A stretch of DNA of 64,000 nucleotides from the NCBI RefSeq assembly GCF_001006325.2, contig NZ_LBIA02000001.1, positions 620,001 to 684,000 of the forward strand, given 5' to 3'. The stretch is from Afipia massiliensis (GTDB taxonomy: Bacteria > Pseudomonadota > Alphaproteobacteria > Rhizobiales > Xanthobacteraceae). The notes beneath the pieces were generated by a model. That model did not search any database and was not told the origin of the DNA. It saw nothing but the letters and a program-made list of their open reading frames with translations. Numbering within the stretch: the first letter of the stretch is position 1; every line of letters begins with the position of its first letter. Position numbers and translations under genes: made by a program. This document shows, in pieces, positions 1 through 8,362 of the stretch.

Positions 1-11
1 GACCCAGGTGG

Positions 12-497
12 TTAAATCCAGTCCTCGGTCAAAGGCCTGTTGTCCAGCACTTCAGCGATCCGCGCTCGCGTCCCGCGGGTGGTCTCCGGCGGCAATTCAG
101 CCACCCCAAAGAAGCCACACGCCACAATCTCATGGTTGGGATCCGGCATCCGGTCCTGCCGGTACTGGCGCACGACATAGACCGCGACATGGTCGCGCGG
201 CGACACCTGGCGGTTGAAGAACAGGCCATGAAGCAGCGGCTCGCCGGTCATCTCGATCCGACCTTCCTCGATCAGCTCACGCTTCAGCGAACTCAGGAAC
301 GTCTCGCCGGTCTCAACGCCGCCTCCGGGCAGGTGCCAGCCGGAAACGTAGCTGTGCTTGACCAGAAAAACGCGATTCTCGCCATCAAGCACGACCGCGC
401 GCACGCCAAGAGTCATGCCCCGGGCGAACCGGGAATAGAAATGAAAGACGCGCCGGAGCAAAGGCTCAAACCGCAGCCTGGCATCCTGAATACTCAT
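12..497 (-). CDS. Nudix hydrolase
   Basis: A 161-residue protein of the Nudix superfamily, which hydrolyses nucleoside diphosphates linked to another moiety. The Nudix box lies around residues 58-80: a GGVETGE start, then REL and IEE. The usual final glycine of the box (EExGU) is an arginine here, so the box is close to but not exactly canonical. The gene is complete, with its stop at 12-14. It diverges from the metallophosphoesterase at 616, and about 118 bases between them must hold both promoters. The substrate cannot be read from the sequence; small Nudix proteins of this length act on many sugar or nucleotide diphosphates. Family assignment is firm, function is not. Confidence 0.85.
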   Translation of the reverse strand: MSIQDARLRFEPLLRRVFHFYSRFARGMTLGVRAVVLDGENRVFLVKHSYVSGWHLPGGGVETGETFLSSLKRELIEEGRIEMTGEPLLHGLFFNRQVSPRDHVAVYVVRQYRQDRMPDPNHEIVACGFFGVAELPPETTRGTRARIAEVLDNRPLTEDWI

Positions 498-615
498 CGT
501 GCGAGATTCCGTCCGGCGATCATGTTATGTCAGTCTGTCCCCGAACGAATGGTATGAGGACGCTGGTGGCGAACTGGAGCGTGATAGCATTTCAGCCTGT
601 AACGGTCACGTTGCA

Positions 616-1515
616 ATGACGTCATTCGTGCTCGCGCATCTGTCCGATCCGCATCTCGGCCCGATGCCGCGGCCGCGCCTGCGTGAGCTCGCCGGCAAGC
701 GCGCCATCGGTTATCTCAACTGGCAGCGCAAGCGGCATATGATCCATCGCCGCGACGTGCTCGGCGAACTCGTCGCCGACATGCAGGCCCAGCAGCCGGA
801 TCACATCGCGGTCACAGGCGACCTCGTCAACATCGCGCTGCCGCTCGAATTCACTGAGGCCCGCAAATGGCTGGAGAGCGTCGGCGCGCCGGATCACGTC
901 TCACTGGTGCCGGGCAATCACGACGCCTATGTGCGCGGCATCCGCGAGCATTTCCCGTATTCGTGGGCGGATTACTTTCGCGGCGACGGTATCGCGGCAA
1001 ATAGCGATGCCGCGTTTCCCTATCTGCGCCGCCGCGGCCCGCTGGCGCTGATCGGCGTCTCCACCGCCATTCCCACCGCGCCGTTCATGGCAACCGGGCG
1101 GCTCGGGCTGCAGCAGCGCGGCGATCTCGAAAAGCTGCTGCAGCAACTGGCTCCCGAGAATCTGTTTCGCGTGCTGATGATCCATCATCCGCCGATGACG
1201 TCGCCCGGGCGATGGGCGGCGCGGCTGCGCGATTCCGATGAACTGCTGGATCTGATCGCACGTTACGGCGTCGATCTGATTTTGCACGGCCACGACCATC
1301 GCCACGCCACGGTCTGGCTCGACGGACCACGCGGGCGCATTCCGGCTATCGGTGTCCCGTCCGCATCAGCGATGGCGCACGGGCACAATCATCCCGCCGC
1401 CTACAATCTGTTTTCAATTGAACGCGCCGATGGCGCATGGCGCTGCGATCATCGCGTGCGCGGATTTGCCGACGGCATGATGCTCGGCGAGATCAAGGAT
1501 GAACGGCTGATTTAA
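616..1515 (+). CDS. Calcineurin-like metallophosphoesterase
   Basis: A protein of about 299 residues with the full metal-binding set of the calcineurin-like phosphoesterase superfamily: SDPHLG near the N-terminus, then TGDLVN, PGNHD, MIHHPP and HGHDH in order. These supply the Asp, His and Asn ligands for a di-metal centre. The ATG at 616 is chosen because the conserved AHLSDPHLG block starts only six residues later; the open frame extends to 499 but that stretch has no family features. Related proteins include cyclic-nucleotide phosphodiesterases of the CpdA type and UDP-diacylglucosamine hydrolases, so the substrate is open. No signal peptide is visible, so it is probably cytoplasmic. Confidence 0.87.
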   Translation: MTSFVLAHLSDPHLGPMPRPRLRELAGKRAIGYLNWQRKRHMIHRRDVLGELVADMQAQQPDHIAVTGDLVNIALPLEFTEARKWLESVGAPDHVSLVPGNHDAYVRGIREHFPYSWADYFRGDGIAANSDAAFPYLRRRGPLALIGVSTAIPTAPFMATGRLGLQQRGDLEKLLQQLAPENLFRVLMIHHPPMTSPGRWAARLRDSDELLDLIARYGVDLILHGHDHRHATVWLDGPRGRIPAIGVPSASAMAHGHNHPAAYNLFSIERADGAWRCDHRVRGFADGMMLGEIKDERLI

Positions 1516-1522
1516 ACCTGCT

Positions 1523-1627
1523 GTCATCCTTCGAGGCTCGCAAGAATTCGCACCTCAGGATGACGTTTCCGTTCTTTCCGTCACCCCGAGGTGCCGGAGC
1601 GAAGCGAAGGCCTCGAAGGGCGACGGA
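1523..1627. repeat. Pair of GC-rich intergenic palindromes
   Basis: Two imperfect hairpins lie back to back between convergent genes. The first has arms GTCATCCT (1523-1530) and AGGATGAC (1557-1564), with further pairing of CGAGG and CCTC inside. The second runs from about 1580 to 1627, with GTCACCCCGAGG facing CCTCGAAGGGCGAC. From general knowledge, palindromes of this kind (starting CATCCTTCGAGG) are scattered in many copies between genes in Bradyrhizobium relatives. They may also serve as a bidirectional transcription stop, though no T-run follows. Confidence 0.6.
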
Positions 1628-1633
1628 TGAAAG

Positions 1634-2221
1634 CTAAATTCCGCGCAGCGCCATCACGAGCGCAAAGCCGAACAGCGCGGCCAGGCCCGCCGCGAATCCG
1701 AACGCGAATGTCCACACAGCGTTGCGGCGTTTCGCGGGCGCAGTCGTGGAGACCGCAGCGGCTGAAACCGGTGCTGGTGCTGTCGCCTGGGCCGGCGTCA
1801 CCACCATCGCGTGCTCGCGTTCGATCAGGCGGCGCGCGATATAGTCGGTCACCGCATCGACCATCACCGGGATGTCGTGCGATTCGGCGATCACGATGCG
1901 GCCGAACCGGGTGTCCTGCGTGAAGCGATAGATGCGCTTGTCGCGGCCCATCGCAATATGCGCCACGGCGTCGATCCACAGCCGCGGCGTGTCGCCCTGA
2001 CTGATGCCGCGGTCGAACAGATCGACCCCCGGCGGAATTTCGGAGAACAGCGAATCGAGCGCCTCGTGCAGAATCTCGAGCCGGGCGACCTCCGCGTCGC
2101 GCAGATCCACCACGACGCCGGTCCGGTCCGCGGCTTCGATTCGGGCTTTCCGCAGCGCGTCGCGCAATCGAACCGGGCTCGGTTTGCCGGCCAAATCGTT
2201 CGGGGCGCTCTGTTCCGCCAT
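1634..2221 (-). CDS. Conserved protein with C-terminal membrane anchor
   Basis: A 195-residue protein I cannot name. Residues 1-130 look like a soluble domain with mixed charged and hydrophobic stretches. Residues about 135-165 are a low-complexity Ala/Pro/Thr linker. Residues about 168-192 form one strong hydrophobic helix, followed by a very short RGI tail. This is the layout of a tail-anchored inner-membrane protein with a cytoplasmic N-terminal domain. There is no signal peptide or catalytic motif. It converges with the metallophosphoesterase across the palindromic repeat. Real coding is supported by length, composition and a sensible start; function is unknown. Confidence 0.7.
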   Translation of the reverse strand: MAEQSAPNDLAGKPSPVRLRDALRKARIEAADRTGVVVDLRDAEVARLEILHEALDSLFSEIPPGVDLFDRGISQGDTPRLWIDAVAHIAMGRDKRIYRFTQDTRFGRIVIAESHDIPVMVDAVTDYIARRLIEREHAMVVTPAQATAPAPVSAAAVSTTAPAKRRNAVWTFAFGFAAGLAALFGFALVMALRGI

Positions 2222-2345
2222 GATCTGAAGACCTCGGGTTCGATAGCTTTGTTTTGACCCGCTTAATCTATCAGTAACCCTGTTCCCCGCAAAGGTCCCA
2301 GGCCCTTCCGCGGCTCAGTTCGCGGCGTTGTTCATGTCCCAAAAT

Positions 2346-2382
2346 GAAAAAACGGCCCCGTTCCCATGCGGAACAGGGCCGT
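2346..2382 (-). terminator. Rho-independent terminator after the DUF4170 gene
   Basis: Read on the minus strand, a 13-base stem with one mismatch (2352-2364 against 2370-2382, loop of 5 bases) is followed by six T residues. It lies 35 bases downstream of the stop of the DUF4170 gene. Confidence 0.85.
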
Positions 2383-2417
2383 AAAATGGGCGGGCGACGA
2401 ACCCCGCCCGGGAGCTA

Positions 2418-2627
2418 TCAGGTGCTGCTGGTGCGCTGCGGTTCTTCCACGATAGAGAAACGCACGCCCGCGCGATGACGGTTTTCTTCGGAGACGACAC
2501 GCCAGGCATCCTCGGCCTCCTTGCGGGTCTTGAACGGACCCTGAACCTGAGCCGAGCCTTCCACGAGTTTGTGGAAGTTCATCGAGCCGAACTCACCGCC
2601 AATCACCCAGAAATTGCTGCCGCTCAT
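2418..2627 (-). CDS. DUF4170 family small protein
   Basis: A 69-residue protein matching the DUF4170 family as I know it: FWVIGGEFGSMNFHKL near the N-terminus, then GPFKTRKEAEDAW and a Val/Ser-rich end. The KTRKEAEDAW part resembles the segment in many small proteins that integrate a beta-hairpin with a helix (SPOR-like or DUF4170 fold). No signal peptide or membrane segment. The gene has its own strong terminator and about 190 bases of upstream space, so it is probably a single-gene unit. The biochemical role is unknown. A similar small protein that also carries a KNAREAERAA segment occurs at 9530. Confidence 0.8.
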   Translation of the reverse strand: MSGSNFWVIGGEFGSMNFHKLVEGSAQVQGPFKTRKEAEDAWRVVSEENRHRAGVRFSIVEEPQRTSST

Positions 2628-2814
2628 TTGAGTCTCCGTCCGTTAGCTTGAAGTGCAATAGACCGTTCTGTGAACATGATCGTTTCGGAAAATCAATCCA
2701 CTTCCCGGTTCATGCTCGGCATTTCAGCCGCTTGCGCCTTCGTGTCGTGTATTGATCCTGGACCATATCTAGTCACGTCGCCGCCGTTTGTAATGCAAAT
2801 TCTGCAATAATCAA

Positions 2815-4233
2815 TCAATCGGACGAGAACCCGAACGGAACGCTGAGCCGCCGGTAGTCGTCTGGAAGCAGTTCACGGCCGATCGGAAGTTCAGATCGCG
2901 CGGCGCATGTCGGACGATGACAGACGCGGCATGCGACGCCAATCGGCGTGGGCGCATCGGCGCGAGGCCCGGTTTCATCGCTGGTATAAATCAGCTTTCC
3001 GGCATGTTCAGCGGCGCAACCGATCGCAATGGCACGCTCCACGCGCACCGCGCCGAACGAGCCCCCACCGGCGGTGACTGTGCGGGCAATGGAAAAAAAC
3101 CGCTGACCGTCCGGCAATTCCAGCCACTGCGTCACGATCTGACGCGGCGTTTTGAAGACGCCGTGAACCGACCACAGCGGACAGGCTCCTCCGTGCTTTG
3201 CAAAGGGAAAGCCTGCGCCGTCGAGCAGTTTGGAAATATTGCCGGCCGGATCGACACGGATCAAAAAGAACGGAACCTTTTCCGAACCCGGTCTCTGCAA
3301 GGTCGTGATGCGATGCGCGGTTTGTTCGAAGCTCGTTCCGAACTGGCGCGCCAGCGCTTCAATGTCGTAACGGCGCGTCTCCGCTGCTTTCGCGAACGCC
3401 GAATACGGCATGATGAGCGCCGCGGCGGCGTAACTCGCAAGCGACCGGTGCGCCAAGAGTTCGCCGCTCTTGGTGGAGAACTGGCCGGCTTTCAGCGCTG
3501 TACTCATCTCGTCTTCAAATTCGAGATAGGCGAGTTGCTGCGCCAACTGGAAGTTGAAGCTCGCGGTGTCGAGCGAGTCGTCAAACAGGATTTCCTTGCG
3601 GTGACGATCCAGCCGCCTGACAGAGCCGAGCATGACATCGGGCGGCAAGTGGCGAACACGAAGGCCATGGCGAGCGCCCAGCCGTTCAATGAACCAGCCC
3701 GTTTCCGCAGGGCCGTGCAAAATACGCTCGGCCGCATCGTCGATATCCGCGAAGTTATTTCGGCGCGCCGCCAGAAACCGCCGGACTTCCGCAACCGGAT
3801 CGTTGACGTCCAGACCGCCCCGACTCGAAAGCGACTTAGCGCCTTCTGCCAGTGCGAGCTGCTCCTCGCGGTAGGCCGTGTAGAGCCGCAGGAATGCCTC
3901 TGCCAATCCCGGATAGCCGATTGCGATATCGCTGATTTCAAGCGGTGGGATATCGATGTCGGCAAACATCGGTTCTTTGAGAACCGCCTGCATACGGGCC
4001 GTATGATCGGCGCCGCCGTCGCCCGCCAGATCCGCGAGATCGATCTTGTACGTGCGAGCGAGCCGCAGCAGCATATCCGCCGTCACCGGCCGCTGATTGC
4101 GCTCCAGAAGCGCCACGTAAGGCGCGGATATATCCAGATCGGCTGCCATATCGGCCTGCGTCAGCCCTAGGTCACGCCGCAGCCGCCGCAGCCGCGGACC
4201 CATAAAAACCGAGCGGATTGTTGATGTCGCCAT
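2815..4233 (-). CDS. XRE-family short-chain fatty acid / glyoxylate regulator (ScfR/RamB type)
   Basis: A 472-residue transcription factor. The N-terminal helix-turn-helix covers residues about 12-66 (RRDLGLTQADMAADLDIS). A long ImmA/IrrE-like middle follows, without an HExxH zinc motif. The C-terminal part is of the DUF2083 type, with CPLW near residue 350 and a cluster reading ACRVCHR-TC near residues 433-442, likely a metal or redox site. Family knowledge: RamB in Corynebacterium represses acetate and glyoxylate genes, and ScfR-type proteins are its relatives in Alphaproteobacteria. The gene diverges from isocitrate lyase across 150 bases carrying two matching repeats, so control of aceA, and of itself, is a strong inference. 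Confidence 0.85.
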   Translation of the reverse strand: MATSTIRSVFMGPRLRRLRRDLGLTQADMAADLDISAPYVALLERNQRPVTADMLLRLARTYKIDLADLAGDGGADHTARMQAVLKEPMFADIDIPPLEISDIAIGYPGLAEAFLRLYTAYREEQLALAEGAKSLSSRGGLDVNDPVAEVRRFLAARRNNFADIDDAAERILHGPAETGWFIERLGARHGLRVRHLPPDVMLGSVRRLDRHRKEILFDDSLDTASFNFQLAQQLAYLEFEDEMSTALKAGQFSTKSGELLAHRSLASYAAAALIMPYSAFAKAAETRRYDIEALARQFGTSFEQTAHRITTLQRPGSEKVPFFLIRVDPAGNISKLLDGAGFPFAKHGGACPLWSVHGVFKTPRQIVTQWLELPDGQRFFSIARTVTAGGGSFGAVRVERAIAIGCAAEHAGKLIYTSDETGPRADAPTPIGVACRVCHRPTCAARSELPIGRELLPDDYRRLSVPFGFSSD

Positions 4234-4260
4234 GGGCGGTCATCCTGCCAAACTAGCCAA

Positions 4261-4302
4261 CTTGTAAAGTAATTACAGCATTACAATTAAAGTTTGTAAA
4301 GT
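4261..4302. promoter_or_regulatory. Paired TTGTAAAGT boxes, candidate RamB/ScfR sites
   Basis: The nine bases TTGTAAAGT occur at 4262-4270 and again at 4294-4302, 32 bases apart (about three helical turns), in the AT-rich gap between the regulator and aceA. On the other strand this reads ACTTTACAA, close to the ACTTTGCAAA core described for RamB of Corynebacterium. A further TTACAATTAAAG block lies between them. The position near both genes suits a site for mutual and self control. Confidence 0.6.
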
Positions 4303-4383
4303 CTGACAAGCTATCTTCAAAGCCTCTAGCGGTTTGCCGGGCAATGCGTTGAAACATTGGCAACTTCACAAGGGATCACAACC

Positions 4384-6024
4384 ATGAATTACCAATCGCG
4401 CGGACTCACCGACCAAGCAATTCAAGGCCCGGCTTCTTACCAGAGCGAGATCGCTGCGGCTGAAACCCTCCTCAAGGACAAGGGCACATGGAACGGCGTG
4501 ACCGCCGAAGCCGTCGCCCGCATGCGCCTGCAGAACCGCTTCAAGACCGGCCTGGACGTTGCCCGCTACACCGCGGACGTGATGCGCGCGGACATGGCCG
4601 CGTACGATGCGGATCCCACCAAGTACACCCAGTCGCTGGGTTGCTGGCACGGCTTCATCGCCCAGCAGAAGCTGATCTCGATCAAGAAGCATTTCGGCGG
4701 CAAGACCGACCGCCGCTATCTCTACCTGTCGGGCTGGATGATCGCAGCACTGCGTTCCGAGTTCGGTCCGCTTCCGGATCAGTCGATGCACGAGAAGACC
4801 TCGGTGCCGGCGCTGATCGAAGAACTGTACACCTTCCTGCGTCAGGCCGATCAGCGCGAACTCAACGATATCTTCCGTGAGCTCGATGCAGCACGTAAGG
4901 CCGGCGACAAGGCCAAGGAAACGGCGCTGATCGCGAAGATCGACAATTTCCAGACCCACGTCGTGCCTGTCATCGCCGACATCGACGCCGGCTTCGGCAA
5001 TGCCGAGGCAACCTATCTGCTCGCCAAGAAGATGATCGAAGCAGGCGCATGCGCCCTGCAGATCGAAAATCAGGTCTCGGACGAAAAGCAGTGCGGCCAT
5101 CAGGACGGCAAGGTGACTGTGCCGCACGAAGTCTTCCTCGCGAAGATCCGTGCCTGCCGCCACGCGTTCTTAGAGATGGGCGTGGACAACGGCATCATCG
5201 TGACCCGCACCGACTCGCTCGGCGCCGGCCTCACCCAGCAGATCGCTGTCAGCCACAAGCCGGGCGACCTCGGCGACCAGTACAACAGCTTCCTCGACTG
5301 CGACGAAGTTGACGCGTCCAAGATCGGTAACGGCGACGTCATCATCAGCCGCAACGGCAAGCTGCTGCGTCCGAAGCGCCTGCCGAGCAACCTGTATCAG
5401 TTCCGCTCCGGCACCGGCGTTGATCGCTGCGTGCTCGACAGCATCACCTCGCTGCAGAACGGCGCAGATCTCTTGTGGATCGAAACCGAGAAGCCGAACA
5501 TCGCGCAGATCGCCGAGATGGTCGATCGGGTCCGTGAGGTGATCCCGAACGCGAAGCTGGCCTACAACAACTCGCCGTCGTTCAACTGGACGCTGAACTT
5601 CCGCTGGCAGGTGTTCGACGAGTGGAAGGCCGCCGGCAAGGACGTCAGCAAGTACAACCGTGCCGAGCTGATGAAGGTGGAATACGACAGCACGCCGCTG
5701 GCAATCGAAGCCGACGAGCTGATCCGCACCTTCCAGGCGGATTCGGCGAAGCGCGCCGGCATCTTCCACCACCTGATCACGTTGCCGACCTATCACACGG
5801 CAGCGCTGTCGACCGATAACCTCTCGAAGGAATATTTCGGCGACCAGGGCATGCTCGGCTACGTGAAGAACGTTCAGCGTGCGGAAATCCGCCAGGGTAT
5901 TGCCTGCGCGAAGCACCAGAACATGGCCGGCTCCGACATCGGCGACGACCACAAGGAATACTTCGCCGGTGAAGCAGCTCTGAAGGCGGGCGGTGCCCAC
6001 AACACAATGAACCAGTTCGGCTAA
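4384..6024 (+). CDS. aceA: Isocitrate lyase
   Basis: Cleaves isocitrate to glyoxylate and succinate, the first step of the glyoxylate shunt, needed for growth on acetate and fatty acids. The 546-residue length fits the longer bacterial form. The catalytic signature reads KQCGH at residues 235-239 (5086-5100), where many short-form enzymes have KKCGH. The AYNNSPSFNW block of the family is at about 5560-5590. I take the ATG at 4384, with AAGGGA upstream; a TTG at 4357 in the same frame is less likely. The gene stands alone, has a strong terminator, and diverges from a RamB-type regulator. No malate synthase gene is in the window. The beta-oxidation operon at 10.5-16 kb would supply acetyl-CoA to this route. 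Confidence 0.96.
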   Translation: MNYQSRGLTDQAIQGPASYQSEIAAAETLLKDKGTWNGVTAEAVARMRLQNRFKTGLDVARYTADVMRADMAAYDADPTKYTQSLGCWHGFIAQQKLISIKKHFGGKTDRRYLYLSGWMIAALRSEFGPLPDQSMHEKTSVPALIEELYTFLRQADQRELNDIFRELDAARKAGDKAKETALIAKIDNFQTHVVPVIADIDAGFGNAEATYLLAKKMIEAGACALQIENQVSDEKQCGHQDGKVTVPHEVFLAKIRACRHAFLEMGVDNGIIVTRTDSLGAGLTQQIAVSHKPGDLGDQYNSFLDCDEVDASKIGNGDVIISRNGKLLRPKRLPSNLYQFRSGTGVDRCVLDSITSLQNGADLLWIETEKPNIAQIAEMVDRVREVIPNAKLAYNNSPSFNWTLNFRWQVFDEWKAAGKDVSKYNRAELMKVEYDSTPLAIEADELIRTFQADSAKRAGIFHHLITLPTYHTAALSTDNLSKEYFGDQGMLGYVKNVQRAEIRQGIACAKHQNMAGSDIGDDHKEYFAGEAALKAGGAHNTMNQFG

Positions 6025-6053
6025 GATCTGGCACGACACAATCAAAAGAACAG

Positions 6054-6081
6054 AAATGCCCGGCCTCAAGCCGGGCATTTT
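6054..6081 (+). terminator. Rho-independent terminator after aceA
   Basis: A perfect stem of 11 base pairs, AAATGCCCGGC against GCCGGGCATTT, with a five-base loop and a T-run, starts 30 bases after the aceA stop. Confidence 0.9.
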
Positions 6082-6115
6082 TGTGTGTGGATGTTGAATG
6101 CATCCGAATCGTTTT

Positions 6116-6240
6116 CGTCATGGCCGGGCTTGTCCCGGCCATCAACGTCTTGTTTGATGGTCACGTTAAAACTTGGATGCCCGGGACATAGGCGCGCGGC
6201 AGCGACGCCGTTCTTCGAACGGCTATGCCCGGGCATGACG
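6116..6240. repeat. GC-rich intergenic repeat, copy 1
   Basis: Begins CGTCATGGCCGGGC and its left hairpin is GGCCGGG-CTTGT-CCCGGCC. It continues through ACGTCTTG and TGGATGCCCGGG and ends GCCCGGGCATGACG, so the outer ends are also complementary. Two relatives are at 22784-22900 and 25993-26081. It sits between the aceA terminator and the transglycosylase, whose start is only 32 bases further on. Confidence 0.8.
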
Positions 6241-6272
6241 AGGAAATGGTTTGGGCCCAACGCGGTGAATTC

Positions 6273-7511
6273 ATGCTGAAGCAATTTTCCAGATTCTGGT
6301 TTCTTATTCTCGCCGTGACATCGATCGCCTCCCCCGCCTTCGCCCAGAGTGGCGCGCGCTGCCACGGCGGGCAGAGCTTCGATCAATTTCTGACGCGACT
6401 GAAACAGGACGCTGTCGCCGCCGGAGTGTCGCAGCGCGCGATAGCCGCTGCCTCTCCCGGCATGGTGTACGACCAGGGCATCGTGAACCGCGACAGGGGC
6501 CAGCGCGTCTTCGGCCAGATCTTCACCGAGTTCGCCGGACGCATGGCGACCGAGGGGCGCAGGGTCAAAGGGCAGCAACTGATCCAGACCTACGCGCAGG
6601 CCTTTGCGCGTGCCGAGAAGGAATACGGCGTGCCGCCCGCGGTGATCGCCGCGTTCTGGGCTTTGGAAAGCGACTTCGGCGTAGTGCAAGGCAAGCTGCC
6701 GACGCTGCGCTCGCTGGTGTCGCTCGCCTATGACTGCCGCCGTTCCGAGATGTTCCGGCAGGAGACCATTGCCGCGCTGAAGATCATCGACCGCGGCGAT
6801 CTTTCGCCCGCCGAGATGATCGGCTCATGGGCAGGCGAACTCGGCCAGACGCAATTCCTGCCGCGTCATTACTTCGATTACGCCGTGGACTACGATGGCG
6901 ACGGCCACCGCAACATGCTGCGCAGCGCACCCGACGTGATCGGCTCGACCGCGAACTACATCGCGAATGGACTGAAGTGGCGGCGCGGCGAGCCGTGGCT
7001 GCAGGAAATCCGCGTGCCTGCGAATCTGGAGTCTCGTTTTCCTTGGGATCAGGCCGATCTCACCATCAAGCATCCGCGCTCGAAATGGGCCGCATGGGGC
7101 GTGACCTATGCCGACGGACGTCCGCTGCCGAAGGATGATCTGACCGCCTCGGTGCTCCTGCCGATGGGCCGCACCGGACCGGCGTTTCTCGCCTATCCGA
7201 ATTTCGCCGCCTATACCGAATGGAATAACTCGCTGATCTATTCGACCACGGCCGGCTATCTCGCCACCCGCATCGCAGGCGCAGGTCCGATGCGAAAGCC
7301 TGCAGCGCCGGTGGCGCAATTGCCGTTCGACGAGATCAAGGAATTGCAGCAACTGCTTGCTCGGCAGGGCTACAACGTCGGCAAGATCGACGGCATTCTG
7401 GGCCAGCAAAGCCGCATCGCGATCAAGACCATGCAGGCGAAGTACGGCCTGCCCGCTGATTCGTGGCCGACTGCCGAGCTTCTGGCGCGAATGCGTGGCG
7501 GACCCGGCTGA
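6273..7511 (+). CDS. Lytic murein transglycosylase with peptidoglycan-binding domain
   Basis: A 412-residue exported enzyme that cleaves the glycan strands of peptidoglycan, leaving 1,6-anhydro ends. Residues 1-23 form a signal peptide ending AFAQ. The MltB-type catalytic domain (SLT_2) spans about residues 30-330. The catalytic Glu is likely that of ALESDFG, and GELGQTQFLP and YDGDGHRNM are further family motifs. A PG_binding_1 domain covers the last 60 residues (LLARQGYNVGKIDGILG). No lipobox, so it is probably soluble in the periplasm. The ATG at 6273 is chosen for the signal peptide; the open frame extends back into the repeat. It stands alone, without cell-wall neighbours. Confidence 0.92.
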   Translation: MLKQFSRFWFLILAVTSIASPAFAQSGARCHGGQSFDQFLTRLKQDAVAAGVSQRAIAAASPGMVYDQGIVNRDRGQRVFGQIFTEFAGRMATEGRRVKGQQLIQTYAQAFARAEKEYGVPPAVIAAFWALESDFGVVQGKLPTLRSLVSLAYDCRRSEMFRQETIAALKIIDRGDLSPAEMIGSWAGELGQTQFLPRHYFDYAVDYDGDGHRNMLRSAPDVIGSTANYIANGLKWRRGEPWLQEIRVPANLESRFPWDQADLTIKHPRSKWAAWGVTYADGRPLPKDDLTASVLLPMGRTGPAFLAYPNFAAYTEWNNSLIYSTTAGYLATRIAGAGPMRKPAAPVAQLPFDEIKELQQLLARQGYNVGKIDGILGQQSRIAIKTMQAKYGLPADSWPTAELLARMRGGPG

Positions 7512-7605
7512 TTGTCACCGGTCAGTGCCTTGTAAGGCCACGGAGAACATCTACATCGGGTCAGCCTGACTTCACGGCAAGATTTTCCCTGAAAGGTAGC
7601 CCAAC

Positions 7606-8115
7606 GTGTCCATCTCATTCTATGACGGCTCAGCTCCCGTTTTCATCCGCACATTGAACGCGCTTTCCGCCATTCTCACCAAGGCCGAGGCCCACGCCGC
7701 CGCGAACAAGATCGCGCCAAACGATCTGCTTGAAGCGCGGCTGCACCCGACGATGTACCCGCTGACCAAGCAGGTTCAGCTTGCATGCGATTTCTCCGGC
7801 AAGGCTTGCGCACGCTTCACGCAGACCGAACTGCCGGTGATGGCCGATACCGAGACCACCTTCGCGGAGTTGCAGGCGCGGATCAAAAAGGTTCTGTCGA
7901 ACATCGAGGCGCTGCCTCCCGCCAAATATGAAGGCGCCGAAAAGCGCGAGATCACGTTTCCGGTTGGCCCCGGCAAGACCATGACCCTGACCGGCCAGCA
8001 GTTCCTCAATCACTCGGCGATGCCGCAGTTCTTTTTCCATTGCACCACCGCCTATGACATTTTGCGTCACAAGGGCGTCGAGCTCGGCAAACGTGACTTC
8101 CTCGGCGTCGCGTAA
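7606..8115 (+). CDS. DUF1993 domain protein
   Basis: A 169-residue cytoplasmic protein of the DUF1993 family, recognised by the MYPLTKQVQLACDFSGKACARF block at residues 47-68 and the HCTTAYDILRHKGVELGKRDFLG end. The fold is thought to be a four-helix bundle like DinB, but the usual DinB metal ligands are not evident. It lies 94 bases after the transglycosylase and is followed by a weak hairpin. Members occur in bacteria and fungi without an assigned role. I cannot infer function from the neighbours. Confidence 0.85.
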   Translation: MSISFYDGSAPVFIRTLNALSAILTKAEAHAAANKIAPNDLLEARLHPTMYPLTKQVQLACDFSGKACARFTQTELPVMADTETTFAELQARIKKVLSNIEALPPAKYEGAEKREITFPVGPGKTMTLTGQQFLNHSAMPQFFFHCTTAYDILRHKGVELGKRDFLGVA

Positions 8116-8167
8116 GTTACGCAGGCCGACGCACGCAGCAGATTTGCGCTGGAAAACCCGGCGACGG

Positions 8168-8185
8168 AGACGGCTTATGCCGTCT
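8168..8185 (+). terminator. Weak hairpin after the DUF1993 gene
   Basis: AGACGGC (8168-8174) pairs with GCCGTCT (8179-8185) around a TTAT loop, 53 bases after the stop. No good T-run follows, so it may only be a structure that pauses or protects the RNA. Confidence 0.35.
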
Positions 8186-8362
8186 TCGCTTCGCGTTTGA
8201 ATGAATCTTCTCCAGCATCGCGCAAACGTTGTTCCTTGATGGCGAACACATGCCTGCCATTCAACCCGGCTGAATCGACATTATTCAGTCGGTCGTGACT
8301 TGCGTTTTCTCCCGAGCGATATTTACATGCATCTGCATTGAAATCGTCTCAGGAAACCAGCC

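Noticed and set aside
2917-4170. 417-residue frame antisense to the ScfR-like regulator
   Set aside because: No motif and no start signal; the regulator is firm.
5170-6078. 302-residue open frame antisense to aceA
   Set aside because: Low-complexity Val/Ala/Asp-rich shadow of a strongly supported gene.
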